Shown piece by piece: positions 23,602 through 31,323 of a stretch of 64,000 nt of DNA. Origin of the DNA: a virus. The notes beneath the pieces were generated by a model. The model was not told where the DNA came from and ran no database searches. It was given only the letters and a program-made list of their open reading frames with translations. Where the stretch lies: IMG/VR virus record IMGVR_UViG_3300029908_000007, positions 62,001 through 126,000 of that record. The stretch is one strand, 5' to 3'. The position numbers and the translations under genes are program-made. How positions within the stretch are numbered: position 1 is the stretch's first letter; each line of letters opens with the position of its first letter.

Positions 23602-24716
23602 GAGATGAAATAGAAAGAATTGCTAAAATTAAAAAGGAAAGAAATATGAAAATTAATAACGGACGAAATAGTGCAAGTAGTAATTTTACCCAAGCAAAAA
23701 CGGTTAAGCTGAAGGACGGCGACCAAATCTATCGCATTTTGCCAGCAATTGGCGATCTCGCAGATGCCAATATTTGGCACGTATTTTATGGCGTTCATTG
23801 GGGCTATAAGACTACGGATGGTAAAAAGAAGCCCTTCGCCAGTCCCGAGAAGAAGGACCATAAGGTCAAACCTGCGGTTGTTGTAATTCCTGATGCAGCC
23901 AAAGATCGTTTGAATATGCTCAAGGGCAAGCTCGAAGAAGCTAAGAAAAGCGGGAACCAAGCTATTATTAATAAGCTCCAACCGTTGGTTGGTTTTGGAA
24001 AAGACACTGTTTATAATCTGGATAGCAATCATCACATGAATGCCATCGATGCCAGCGGCAACATTGTGGTTCTTAAGATTAAACATAAATGCTTCGTTCA
24101 ATTGGAAGCCTTAATCAAGAAGCTCGAAGCCAGCGGAACCTATCCCCTCAGTCTCGATGATGGCCGATACTTCGTGTTTACTCGTACCGGCATGGGTAAC
24201 GATACCGGATTTGCGGTGAACGTGCTTCAAGAAGACGTCGAAGTCCAGGGTTATGGTAAGATGAAGCGCGACGTAAGTCATGTTGTTACTCACGAAATCA
24301 TTAGCCGCTTAAGTAAAGAAGCTGGTAAGCTCGACCAACTGTTCGTAAAACCTACCGCTGACCAAGTCGCACGTATCGTGGAAACCTCGAATCTTGATAC
24401 CGGCGTTTCTCCTTACATGGACGAATTGTTCTCTAAGGCCGCTCCCGCAGCTGCCGACAACAGCGAAGGCAATGACGACGGAGACTATGTTCCCGAAAAA
24501 GCTCCTGTACCGGTTGCTGCGGCACCAGCACCAGCTCCGGTAATTACGCCGGTATCGGCTCCTGTGGCTGCCGCTCCCCAGGCTACTGTGAGCCCGATTA
24601 AACCGGCTCCAGCAGCAGTTAAACTAGGGGTTGTCTTACCAAAGACCAACAAGGTCTCTATTGAAGACATGAGCCAGGAAGATTTCTTGGCCGGACTTGA
24701 AAACGGAACTTTGTAA
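23598..24716 (+). CDS. Probable single-stranded DNA-binding protein (gp32-like)
   Basis: 372 residues from the ATG at 23598. The core has KLKDGDQIYRILPAIGD followed by WHVFYGVHWGY and later TGMGNDTGFAVNVLQEDV, the style of phage OB-fold ssDNA-binding proteins. A long Ala/Pro-rich linker (about 285-345) leads to an acidic end, MSQEDFLAGLENGTL, like the protein-binding tip of gp32 and bacterial SSB. It lies immediately before a UvsY-sized gene and the RecA/UvsX-like gene. Two starts are possible. The ATG at 23598 overlaps the previous stop and lies 6 nt after a weak -10. The ATG at 23646 has a good AAGGAAAG site and would remove 16 residues. Confidence 0.6.
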   Translation: MRDEIERIAKIKKERNMKINNGRNSASSNFTQAKTVKLKDGDQIYRILPAIGDLADANIWHVFYGVHWGYKTTDGKKKPFASPEKKDHKVKPAVVVIPDAAKDRLNMLKGKLEEAKKSGNQAIINKLQPLVGFGKDTVYNLDSNHHMNAIDASGNIVVLKIKHKCFVQLEALIKKLEASGTYPLSLDDGRYFVFTRTGMGNDTGFAVNVLQEDVEVQGYGKMKRDVSHVVTHEIISRLSKEAGKLDQLFVKPTADQVARIVETSNLDTGVSPYMDELFSKAAPAAADNSEGNDDGDYVPEKAPVPVAAAPAPAPVITPVSAPVAAAPQATVSPIKPAPAAVKLGVVLPKTNKVSIEDMSQEDFLAGLENGTL

Positions 24717-24802
24717 TAGTTAATGGGGTCACGAGTAGGCAGTTTAAATGGGGTTTTACCGTCCAGCGGGTAGTGAATTGTACAATAGCGAACCCGGTAG
24801 CC
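24717..24802. other. Intergenic stretch with possible stem-loop
   Basis: No gene longer than 16 codons is seen between the ssDNA-binding protein stop and the tandem repeat. A CGGGT segment near 24767-24771 can pair with ACCCG near 24792-24796, enclosing the palindrome ATTGTACAAT near 24777-24786. There is no U-tract, so it does not look like a terminator. It may be a structured leader of the downstream gene. Confidence 0.3.
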
Positions 24803-24870
24803 AATGGTGTCCCGGCCCACAATTTAAGGTAAAAAATGGTGTCCCGGCCCACAATTTAAGGTAAAAAATG
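24803..24870 (+). repeat. Tandem 32-bp duplication containing a ribosome binding site and ATG
   Basis: Two exact 32-bp copies (24803-24834 and 24835-24866), plus the first four bases of a third. Each copy contains a mini-ORF, ATG GTG TCC CGG CCC ACA ATT TAA, followed by AAGG and an ATG at the next unit border. The real gene at 24868 uses the last AAGG and ATG. The duplication therefore makes two decoy starts upstream of the true one, either by replication slippage or as a translation-control leader. Confidence 0.85.
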
Positions 24871-25392
24871 AGCGACTTAGTAACAAATGAACAAGCGATA
24901 GTGCTCCCAGCCTTTGGTAAAACACCCCAGCTGAGACTAGAGATGTCGGTTATAAGGGAAGCAGAACGACGGCTAATCGAAGCTAAAACAGTGTCTCCGG
25001 TGACTTACGCTGATTTGAGTCATACCTACAATGAAAGCTATCGCGTGCTTAAACAACACCTGTCCAGTTTAGGTTTCCATCTGATGGCGACTGATAAAGC
25101 CCTTGAGGAAGCCAAGGCCGAAGTAATCCTGGGAAGCTATGCGGAATTTCTTGTAGATAAACCCAAGAGTACGGGTAGTGCGGATCTCAGGAATGCTTTT
25201 CTTATCAAGGATCCCGCCTATAATGCTGCTTTGGACCGTATCAATCAACTCAAGGCGTTGATCTCCAACTTTGAGGGCAAGGTTAAAGTCTTAGAAAACG
25301 TGGTTTCTTATATGAAACAAGAGATGTACTTGGTCAGCAGGTCGGGATTAAGTGGTAAAAATTTACATGTAACGAGTGGAGAAGGAAATTGA
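24868..25392 (+). CDS. Possible UvsY-like recombination mediator
   Basis: 174 residues, helical, no cysteine. The second half (KSTGSADLRNAFLIKDP, then a long helix through LKALISNFEGKVKVLENVVSYMKQEMYLV) has the size and pattern of recombination mediators, which contain a conserved short motif followed by a long helix. It sits between the ssDNA-binding protein and the RecA-like recombinase, the partners that UvsY connects in T4. The call depends mainly on position and pattern. It overlaps nothing upstream and ends one nucleotide before the recombinase start. Confidence 0.35.
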   Translation: MSDLVTNEQAIVLPAFGKTPQLRLEMSVIREAERRLIEAKTVSPVTYADLSHTYNESYRVLKQHLSSLGFHLMATDKALEEAKAEVILGSYAEFLVDKPKSTGSADLRNAFLIKDPAYNAALDRINQLKALISNFEGKVKVLENVVSYMKQEMYLVSRSGLSGKNLHVTSGEGN

Positions 25393-25393
25393 A

Positions 25394-26443
25394 ATGGCTA
25401 ATAAATGGTTAAAAGAATTAAGGGCTTACGACGATACCGTAAAATACGACTACGACAGTTTTGCGCCAGAAAATTGTCTTTACACACCAAGTCCTTATTT
25501 CAATTGGATCTTCGCTAATAAAGCAAACGGCGCACCAAAGAACAGCTCCATTCTTTTCTTCTCCGAACCCAAGGCTGGTAAGTCTCTATCGATTTACGCT
25601 ATTATCAAAGAAATGCAGGCTCGTGACCCCGAAGGCATTAGTATCTATTTCAATACCGAGTGTCGTGGTCAGCTTCAGTTCGAAGCAATTCCTGGAATCG
25701 ATCAAGACCGTTCTATTATTTACGACACCAATCAAGCTACGGAGATCTTCGATCGTATAGAAAACGATATCAAAGCCATGGTACAGGACGGCATGCCACT
25801 CAGAATTATCGCCATCGATTCCTTGAATGGTATTATGGGGACCAAGCGCGGCGATACAGACTCTGTAGCCAATCATTTGATGGGTGATCAAGCGCTTACG
25901 CTTAAGAATGGTCTAAGTAAGCTAATCCCTTTCTGTAAGCGCAATGGTATTCTTCTTATTGGGACTGCGCAAATGGCTGCCAATCTAGATGCGGGCTCCT
26001 ACGGACCCAAGGAAAAAATGAGCGCGTCGTGGTATACCAAACATGCTTTTGAGTACTATATTTCCTTGAAACGCGCAGGCGCCGCAGAAGATAAACAGGA
26101 TATCGCCGGTAAGACTTTCGAAGAAGACGAATTTAAAGATGCCCGTGGAAACAAACTTCTAAACGCCCACAAAGTATATGTCAAAATGGAGCAATCCTCG
26201 ATCGGGCAAGCCGGTCGGGCAGGTGTTTTTACTTTGAGTTACGACCAGGGAATCATCAATCAAAACGAAGAAATTTTCTGGCTTGGCAAAAATCTAGGTA
26301 TTATTACAACTCCAAATAACAGAACCTACACTTTCGCCGGACAATCATTCAATGGTAAAAAGGAATGCGCTAATGCTATCAAGGATGACCCCAAACTTGC
26401 TGCCGCTATCTTAGAAGAAGTTCGTAGGCTCGACAATAAGTGA
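25394..26443 (+). CDS. RecA/UvsX-like recombinase
   Basis: 349 residues of the RecA fold. The Walker A is SEPKAGKSL at residues 57-65, followed by an IYFNTECRG strand (about 83-91, the catalytic Glu region) and a Walker B-like RIIAIDSLNG near 140-149. LLIGTAQMAANLDAG corresponds to the segment leading to the DNA-binding loops. It would coat ssDNA and pair it with a homologue, driving recombination-dependent replication with the gp46/47-like complex. The first residue of the Walker A (Ser for Gly) is a variation also seen in phage recombinases. The ATG at 25394 has a GAAGGA site. A GTG 18 nt upstream is less likely. Confidence 0.8.
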   Translation: MANKWLKELRAYDDTVKYDYDSFAPENCLYTPSPYFNWIFANKANGAPKNSSILFFSEPKAGKSLSIYAIIKEMQARDPEGISIYFNTECRGQLQFEAIPGIDQDRSIIYDTNQATEIFDRIENDIKAMVQDGMPLRIIAIDSLNGIMGTKRGDTDSVANHLMGDQALTLKNGLSKLIPFCKRNGILLIGTAQMAANLDAGSYGPKEKMSASWYTKHAFEYYISLKRAGAAEDKQDIAGKTFEEDEFKDARGNKLLNAHKVYVKMEQSSIGQAGRAGVFTLSYDQGIINQNEEIFWLGKNLGIITTPNNRTYTFAGQSFNGKKECANAIKDDPKLAAAILEEVRRLDNK

Positions 26444-27345
26444 TACCAAAGGCACAAATGAAATTACCCGACATTCATAAGCGGATTTCGCATAAAAACG
26501 AGTTCGAACTCTGTTTTCTTAGACATCAATACCTGCGTCGTATAAAGCATAACGCCACCAGAGAGGAAATGGAGCCATATCTTAAGATCGTCGATAACTT
26601 CGGGAAGAACACTTATTATACTTACAAAAATCTATTTCTTTTGGTTGGCATGGACTTCGAAGACGTACTCAACATTACCCAGGTATATCTCGCCACTTAT
26701 ATTGGATTATTCGCCTTAGAAAGAAATCCGGATAAGCTCAGAGAATTTAAAGCGGCTTTCAAAAATCGAAACAGTATTCGTTGCTCAAAAGAAAATATTT
26801 TGGATAAGAATAAGGCAAACTTCACCTGCTTCCTTAAGCAACGCCTGCAAGACTTGGTCCGCGTCTGCCGTCAAAAAGCCAAGAATATTAAGGGGATTGT
26901 CGCCGAAGAATTTTTGGTCTTTACGGGAACCAAAGCCCCTCCAGTTGACATCGAAGAGCTGTTGGAAAGCCACGACAGGTACGGCTATCGCCCACTGGAC
27001 ACCAACGTGTTCAAAACCATTAAGAAGAAAATTATGGGCCAGGAAGGTCCGGTATACACATTTAATAAAAACTGGTATGTTTGTGTGCCAATTCGAAAAA
27101 AGGCCTTGACCTTAACCGACTTCGTGTGTAATAATTATGATCCAAGGGAGAACCTTTGCAACATGACACCCGAAGAGTACCTGGACGTAAAAGATGAAGC
27201 CGTGCGGTCTCGCGAATTCCAAGAGTCTTCCGCAGAAGATAAAGCCGAAGTCATCAGAACGTTTTTAGTTAAAAACGAAGAAAATCCAGAGTTTGAAGAA
27301 GAAGTTCGGATTGCTCAAAAGTTTCTCAAGAATTTAGGGGTTTAG
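26440..27345 (+). CDS. Unknown protein with sigma region 2-like part
   Basis: 301 residues. Residues 55-150 have an order of helices that recalls sigma-70 region 2: a hydrophobic helix, GMDFEDVLNITQVYLATYIGLFALE and then NFTCFLKQRLQDLVRVCRQKAKN. In sigma factors these would be DxEDLxQxxxxGLxxAxxxF and FxxYxxxxIRxxI. The rest shows no -35 reading region. It could be a second, diverged sigma factor, a decayed one, or an unrelated helical protein. It overlaps the recombinase gene (GTGA), and an ATG at 26458 with AAAGG upstream is a good alternative start. Confidence 0.4.
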   Translation: MIPKAQMKLPDIHKRISHKNEFELCFLRHQYLRRIKHNATREEMEPYLKIVDNFGKNTYYTYKNLFLLVGMDFEDVLNITQVYLATYIGLFALERNPDKLREFKAAFKNRNSIRCSKENILDKNKANFTCFLKQRLQDLVRVCRQKAKNIKGIVAEEFLVFTGTKAPPVDIEELLESHDRYGYRPLDTNVFKTIKKKIMGQEGPVYTFNKNWYVCVPIRKKALTLTDFVCNNYDPRENLCNMTPEEYLDVKDEAVRSREFQESSAEDKAEVIRTFLVKNEENPEFEEEVRIAQKFLKNLGV

Positions 27346-27927
27346 ATGGAAGCCAATGTAAGTTTCGAAGAAGTCGTCCGTGCATGGCTACTTGAGTACG
27401 ACGACCGCTTGCCAAATGACAAAAAAGATCGTATAGAAGCGTTTATAGTGCTTTTGGGCAACCTTGCCGAGTACGGTTTTAAAAAAGAAGACATCACTAA
27501 TACCAGAAAAGAAAAGATCGTTCGCAGCTGTGTCAATCCCAATCACCATAAGAGCAAATTGAAGATATGGGTTTCCATGGTAGTCCAGGCTTTTGAAGCC
27601 GCAGTCCTTATTTACTACGGCACGGTTAAGATCAAAAAAGACGTCGTGACCCCAGAAATGGCAGCTAAGATCGACTCCATCGGTCAGAAAGCCGAAGAAG
27701 GTAGGGAACTTAGAAGCCCTTCAGCTAGTCACGACGACAACCACGACCCCGACGCTCCCTTAAACCTAGAAGGCGATCCTATTGACATCGACATAGCCGT
27801 AAGACAGGCTGTTAGGAATCCCGGAGACGCGCCGGAATTTGAGATCACCGACGCCATGCTAGACGGGATGGACGGTCCTGAGATCGTCTGGGACGCTGAT
27901 TTTAACAAGAAACTGGGCATCGAATGA
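27346..27927 (+). CDS. Unknown protein before the replicative helicase
   Basis: 193 residues. The N-terminal 95 residues are helical and compact. From about 115 on the chain is acidic and proline-rich, probably disordered, ending with an ordered-looking IVWDADFNKKLGIE. It overlaps the helicase gene by 4 nt. Helicase loaders often lie here in phage genomes, but no loader motif is recognised, so the function stays open. Confidence 0.5.
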   Translation: MEANVSFEEVVRAWLLEYDDRLPNDKKDRIEAFIVLLGNLAEYGFKKEDITNTRKEKIVRSCVNPNHHKSKLKIWVSMVVQAFEAAVLIYYGTVKIKKDVVTPEMAAKIDSIGQKAEEGRELRSPSASHDDNHDPDAPLNLEGDPIDIDIAVRQAVRNPGDAPEFEITDAMLDGMDGPEIVWDADFNKKLGIE

Positions 27928-29078
27928 GCGAAGCCGTTAAAAAGTTCCAAGAAGCGCTGGAAAAAGATCAAGCGTATGAAAAGGAACTCAATAAAAAGAA
28001 AAAAGAAGTCCAAGAAAAGCGACTTCTGGTGGATGAGTTCAAGCTCACCAATGAATTGGAGCGCATTACTCAAAACAAATCCGACATGGCTAAAGCTAAG
28101 AATGTCAACGTCGGTATTATGAGTGAAGAAGAAATCGCTGACACGCAGGCCAAAAATAGAGCCTATTTAGAGGGCGCTAAAAACGGCATGTTATTTTTAA
28201 ATGAAAGTTTTAGGAAGTACATCCCGCTATGGGCTGGTAATATCGTTTTAATCGGTGCCAGAACCGGTTCTGGTAAGAGTAGTGCGGCTGCTAATCTGAT
28301 CCTAACAACTATGACGCAAAAGCATCCGGAAACCGGAGAGAATCGTAAAATATTAACTATTAGCTGTGAAGAAACCCCTCTACAAGTCTATAACCGTCTA
28401 ACCTGTTTGGTTAAGGGCTACGACTACAGCGATCAAGACACCTATACCGATCAGCAAAAACAGGATCTTGTGGATTTCAGTGGTAAATGGCCAAGGCTCG
28501 GTATCAGCGTCATCGGAGAGGATGGTAGAGGTCGTACCGACAGCGTGGAAGGTATTCGTAGTATTTTTGAAGCTCTGGTCTCTAGCGGAACCCAATACGA
28601 TTTAATTATCATCGACTACATTCAGAAAATCATCAATAGTAAAAGCAATCCCAGCGCAAAACCTTACGATGTCCTTAAAGAAGTGATGAGCGTTCTTGAC
28701 CATTACAAAAACATATATCCGGCTTGTATAGTTGTGATGAGTCAGCTGAGTTCTCAGAAATCCGGCGATCCCGAAAACGAACTAGATTTTCAAGACCGCC
28801 TGAGAGGATCCAGAGATATTATCACACCGTGTACAGTGGCCATGGAAATGGTTCCCGACTTTCAAAAACTCAAGACTCGTTGGCATATCAGAAAAAACAG
28901 ATATAAGGGTAGTGTTGTTGGCGGTTACATTGATACCGCCTACGATAAAGGCCGTTTTAAGCCCCTAACCCCAGCATGGGAAAAGATGGTGGCTGAGAGA
29001 AATGAAGCCAAAGAACGTGCCGATAGTGTTGGTAAATACGAAAACAAAAAGGGAGATGAAAATGGACAGAAAAACTAG
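27924..29078 (+). CDS. DnaB-type replicative helicase (T4 gp41-like)
   Basis: 384 residues with the RecA-like DnaB C-terminal core. Walker A GARTGSGKSS is at 111-120, an SCEET segment near 146-150, Walker B YDLIIIDYIQ at 224-233, and VVMSQLS near 270. A DnaB N-terminal domain is absent; instead about 90 residues of charged coiled coil come first. It would unwind the fork ahead of the DnaE-like polymerase, with the primase encoded 390 nt downstream. The last residues are lysine-rich. Confidence 0.85.
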   Translation: MSEAVKKFQEALEKDQAYEKELNKKKKEVQEKRLLVDEFKLTNELERITQNKSDMAKAKNVNVGIMSEEEIADTQAKNRAYLEGAKNGMLFLNESFRKYIPLWAGNIVLIGARTGSGKSSAAANLILTTMTQKHPETGENRKILTISCEETPLQVYNRLTCLVKGYDYSDQDTYTDQQKQDLVDFSGKWPRLGISVIGEDGRGRTDSVEGIRSIFEALVSSGTQYDLIIIDYIQKIINSKSNPSAKPYDVLKEVMSVLDHYKNIYPACIVVMSQLSSQKSGDPENELDFQDRLRGSRDIITPCTVAMEMVPDFQKLKTRWHIRKNRYKGSVVGGYIDTAYDKGRFKPLTPAWEKMVAERNEAKERADSVGKYENKKGDENGQKN

Positions 29079-29436
29079 GGAAGAATTGAGTCAGTTGTCA
29101 ACGCAGGTATTTGGTAGCAGTTCGAAATGGCAGAAATTTGTCGAAGACGGCGAAATGGTGCCAGTTATGGAAACCGTCAAAGTTTTAGACGGCGCCACCA
29201 AGGAAACCAAAGAAGAACAACGCCAGGTCATGCACATGGGCAAGAATGGTGCCGAAGTACCAAAATTTGAGATCAAACACTACACCGCTGAAACCATTCG
29301 AGAACGGATGATTACGATTAAGACCCAAAAAAAACAGGTCCAGGCTCTGATTGAGAAATTACAAAAAGAAGAAGCTGATAAGAAAGCCGCTATCGAAGCC
29401 GTAACCGCTCAATCCGGCAGTGCAAATATCGCTTGA
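29062..29436 (+). CDS. Unknown coiled-coil protein
   Basis: 124 residues from the ATG at 29062, which has GGGAG upstream and lies inside the end of the helicase gene. The middle part is strand-rich with a VMHMGKNGAEVPKFEIKHY segment. The last 50 residues are a coiled coil (TIKTQKKQVQALIEKLQKEE). Function unknown; location between helicase and primase suggests a replisome accessory. Confidence 0.5.
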   Translation: MDRKTREELSQLSTQVFGSSSKWQKFVEDGEMVPVMETVKVLDGATKETKEEQRQVMHMGKNGAEVPKFEIKHYTAETIRERMITIKTQKKQVQALIEKLQKEEADKKAAIEAVTAQSGSANIA

Positions 29437-29461
29437 CTTTTACATACAGTGGGTTTAGGAT
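29433..29461 (+). promoter_or_regulatory. Sigma-70 type promoter giving a predicted leaderless mRNA
   Basis: TTGACT at 29433-29438, 17-bp spacer, TAGGAT at 29456-29461, followed 6 nt later by the primase ATG at 29468. It overlaps the stop codon of the preceding gene. Confidence 0.55.
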
Positions 29462-29467
29462 GGGATT

Positions 29468-30328
29468 ATGAAGGATTTGAAATCCCTCCTAGTACTACTA
29501 TTTAACGAAGGCGAAGAATGTTGTCCGGCTCCAGGACCTCAAGCGTACCATTCAATTACTTTGCCAACTATGTTGTCAGGCGAATTCACATTGGTTAGTA
29601 ATAATCCCAATGTTCCCATAAAAATAGTTGGGTCTGAAACCCTTACTCACTTGGCCATCAACCCCGTCAAAGGACCTAGAAACGATGACAACGTAACCGC
29701 ATACCGTACTTTTATGTGGGAAATCGATGTCGGCAAACTCAGCGCTCAACTAGAATACTTTAAGAAAATAGGTATGCCCTATAGTGCTGCCATTTATAGT
29801 GGTGGCAAATCTATACATTTCTTAACAGTTCTGGACCAAGACATAGATAAGAAGAGTTACCACTATTTTTACGCTTGGGCTCTTAAGGTGTTGACATTAT
29901 GTGACGATAGCTGCAAGAATCCAACCAGGTGTGTTAGGATTCCCGGAGCCATCAGGCCGGATACGGGTAAGAAGCAGAGATTGGTAGAACTACATGGTAG
30001 GGTTAGATTTGAGGATTTCCAAACTTGGTTTGAAGCTCACGAGGATTCTAGACCCCAGATCCGTGAGAAAAGAAAAAGCTTGACAGGCGATGGGGACTAT
30101 GATAAGTTATCAGGGTGGGCGAAAAAGCAGTTAAAAGATGGAATCGATTTTAGTAAAGGTAGGAATAGAACATGGTTCGCTCTGTTTGTAGATCTGGCTC
30201 AGAGCGGTTATACTGAGGAAGAAGCGGAAGGGATTTTGCGACCCTACTATCAGGAAGAACACGATTTTAAGGAACGCGAGTGGCTGGCCTGTATAAAGAG
30301 TGGTTTTAAATACGCGGAAGGAAAATGA
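29468..30328 (+). CDS. DNA primase, archaeo-eukaryotic primase type
   Basis: 286 residues. Features of the AEP/PrimPol superfamily are visible. An acidic MWEID pair at residues 83-87 could bind metal. SGGKSIHF at 111-118 is the SxxxSxH-type nucleotide-binding motif. RIPGAIRPDTGKKQRLVEL near 155-175 follows the pattern of plasmid and phage primases. The C-terminal 80 residues resemble the small helical PriCT-like tail that aids initiation. It would make primers for the DnaE-type replicase. It has its own promoter and a probable leaderless start. Confidence 0.72.
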   Translation: MKDLKSLLVLLFNEGEECCPAPGPQAYHSITLPTMLSGEFTLVSNNPNVPIKIVGSETLTHLAINPVKGPRNDDNVTAYRTFMWEIDVGKLSAQLEYFKKIGMPYSAAIYSGGKSIHFLTVLDQDIDKKSYHYFYAWALKVLTLCDDSCKNPTRCVRIPGAIRPDTGKKQRLVELHGRVRFEDFQTWFEAHEDSRPQIREKRKSLTGDGDYDKLSGWAKKQLKDGIDFSKGRNRTWFALFVDLAQSGYTEEEAEGILRPYYQEEHDFKEREWLACIKSGFKYAEGK

Positions 30329-30868
30329 ATGATAAGGGATAAAGAACTCGAAAGACTAATAAGTTACGCCAAGGGCTTAGGTCTTAAGGTTACTTTTTCC
30401 AATAAAGACTATGGAGCTTCCGCCCTTTGGTCTCTGGATAATTCTGAAATTACAATTTGTAAAAATAAAAATAAATCAAAAATAGAGACAATTCTTAGCA
30501 TAATCCACGAGTTAGGACATTCTTTACACAATACCCATGAGCAGAATCGAAAAATTGACACAAAACTAGAAGAGGCCTTGAACCATATCGAGGACGCCGA
30601 AGAATTTAATATAGAGTCTAAAAAGAGACAGCGCAAGATCAGTTTGGATTGCGAAATCGCGGGAACCAAATACTGGCATGTGATTTACAAAGACACAAAT
30701 ATGAATTTCCCTATTTGGAGACTCGAAGCCGCTATGGAATTTGATCTCTACCAATATGAGTATTTTTACGAAAACGATCGCTGGCCCTCTTTTAAAGAAA
30801 AGTCTAAAAAGAAAAAAGAGATCAAAAAAAAACACAGAGGTAGGCTAGTCAGGGTAAAGAAGGATTAA
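30329..30868 (+). CDS. HExxH metallopeptidase-like protein
   Basis: 179 residues. IIHELGHSLHN (His60, Glu61, His64) is a zinc-protease signature in a helix, in a context like the ImmA/IrrE family, which cuts repressors or regulators. A third zinc ligand is not certain; Glu or His residues at about 115-135 are candidates. The C-terminus is very lysine-rich. The gene is AT-rich by eye compared with its neighbours, which suggests a different origin. The start is uncertain: an ATA/ATG choice exists right at the primase stop, and the ATG at 30329 is used here. Confidence 0.6.
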   Translation: MIRDKELERLISYAKGLGLKVTFSNKDYGASALWSLDNSEITICKNKNKSKIETILSIIHELGHSLHNTHEQNRKIDTKLEEALNHIEDAEEFNIESKKRQRKISLDCEIAGTKYWHVIYKDTNMNFPIWRLEAAMEFDLYQYEYFYENDRWPSFKEKSKKKKEIKKKHRGRLVRVKKD

Positions 30869-31323
30869 TGGATTTATCAGCCTATACCTTAATGCCTGAG
30901 CCTAACAGCACGTACCTCTACAACACCCATACCATACCGGTCCAGGAACCCCTGAGCGGCTCTACGATGGGCCTAATGATGCTTCTATCTAGTCTACAGT
31001 ACCAAGCCCCCTATGTTCCGAGTCAATACCAGCAGGCGGCTAGTCAGGCAGGGAAGGCGGCCTTTATAGACGTAGGGGGACAAGCAACTCAAGATCAAGC
31101 CAATGCGGCTATAGGCAAGATGGGTAAACAAGCTTCAGATACGGCTTTAGGGATCGTCCATTCGATAGGGATCACCGATACAGAGCTTGGAGCTAGCTAT
31201 ATGGTCTATAAAGTCTTAAACGATCGTAAAATCGATCTGAGTATGATTAAAATAGGTGGGGTACGATTTAACTTGACATTGGATCCACAAGATGTTAGCG
31301 TCGGTCTTAACTATGGCTGGTGA
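30868..31323 (+). CDS. Unknown protein
   Basis: 151 residues. Begins with a proline- and tyrosine-rich part, then a Gln/Ala-rich helix (residues 45-65). The end has a strand-rich LDPQDVSVGLNYGW, which could be a membrane or virion-associated segment. GLMMLLSSL near residues 35-43 is hydrophobic but short. It overlaps the metallopeptidase stop by one nucleotide. A structural or membrane role is possible, not shown. Confidence 0.45.
   Translation: MDLSAYTLMPEPNSTYLYNTHTIPVQEPLSGSTMGLMMLLSSLQYQAPYVPSQYQQAASQAGKAAFIDVGGQATQDQANAAIGKMGKQASDTALGIVHSIGITDTELGASYMVYKVLNDRKIDLSMIKIGGVRFNLTLDPQDVSVGLNYGW
31273..31301 (+). promoter_or_regulatory. Possible weak sigma-70 type promoter before the CYTH gene
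   Basis: TTGACA at 31273-31278, 17-bp spacer, TAGCGT at 31296-31301, inside the previous gene. The CYTH ATG at 31313 is 11 nt past it. The -35 and spacing are perfect but the -10 is weak, and the sequence is also coding. Confidence 0.3.

Noticed and set aside
23328-24101. 257-codon open frame on the minus strand opposite the ssDNA-binding protein gene
   Set aside because: It lies wholly opposite convincing plus-strand genes, has no ribosome binding site or promoter, and its protein shows no domain. It is a shadow of the coding bias of the real gene.
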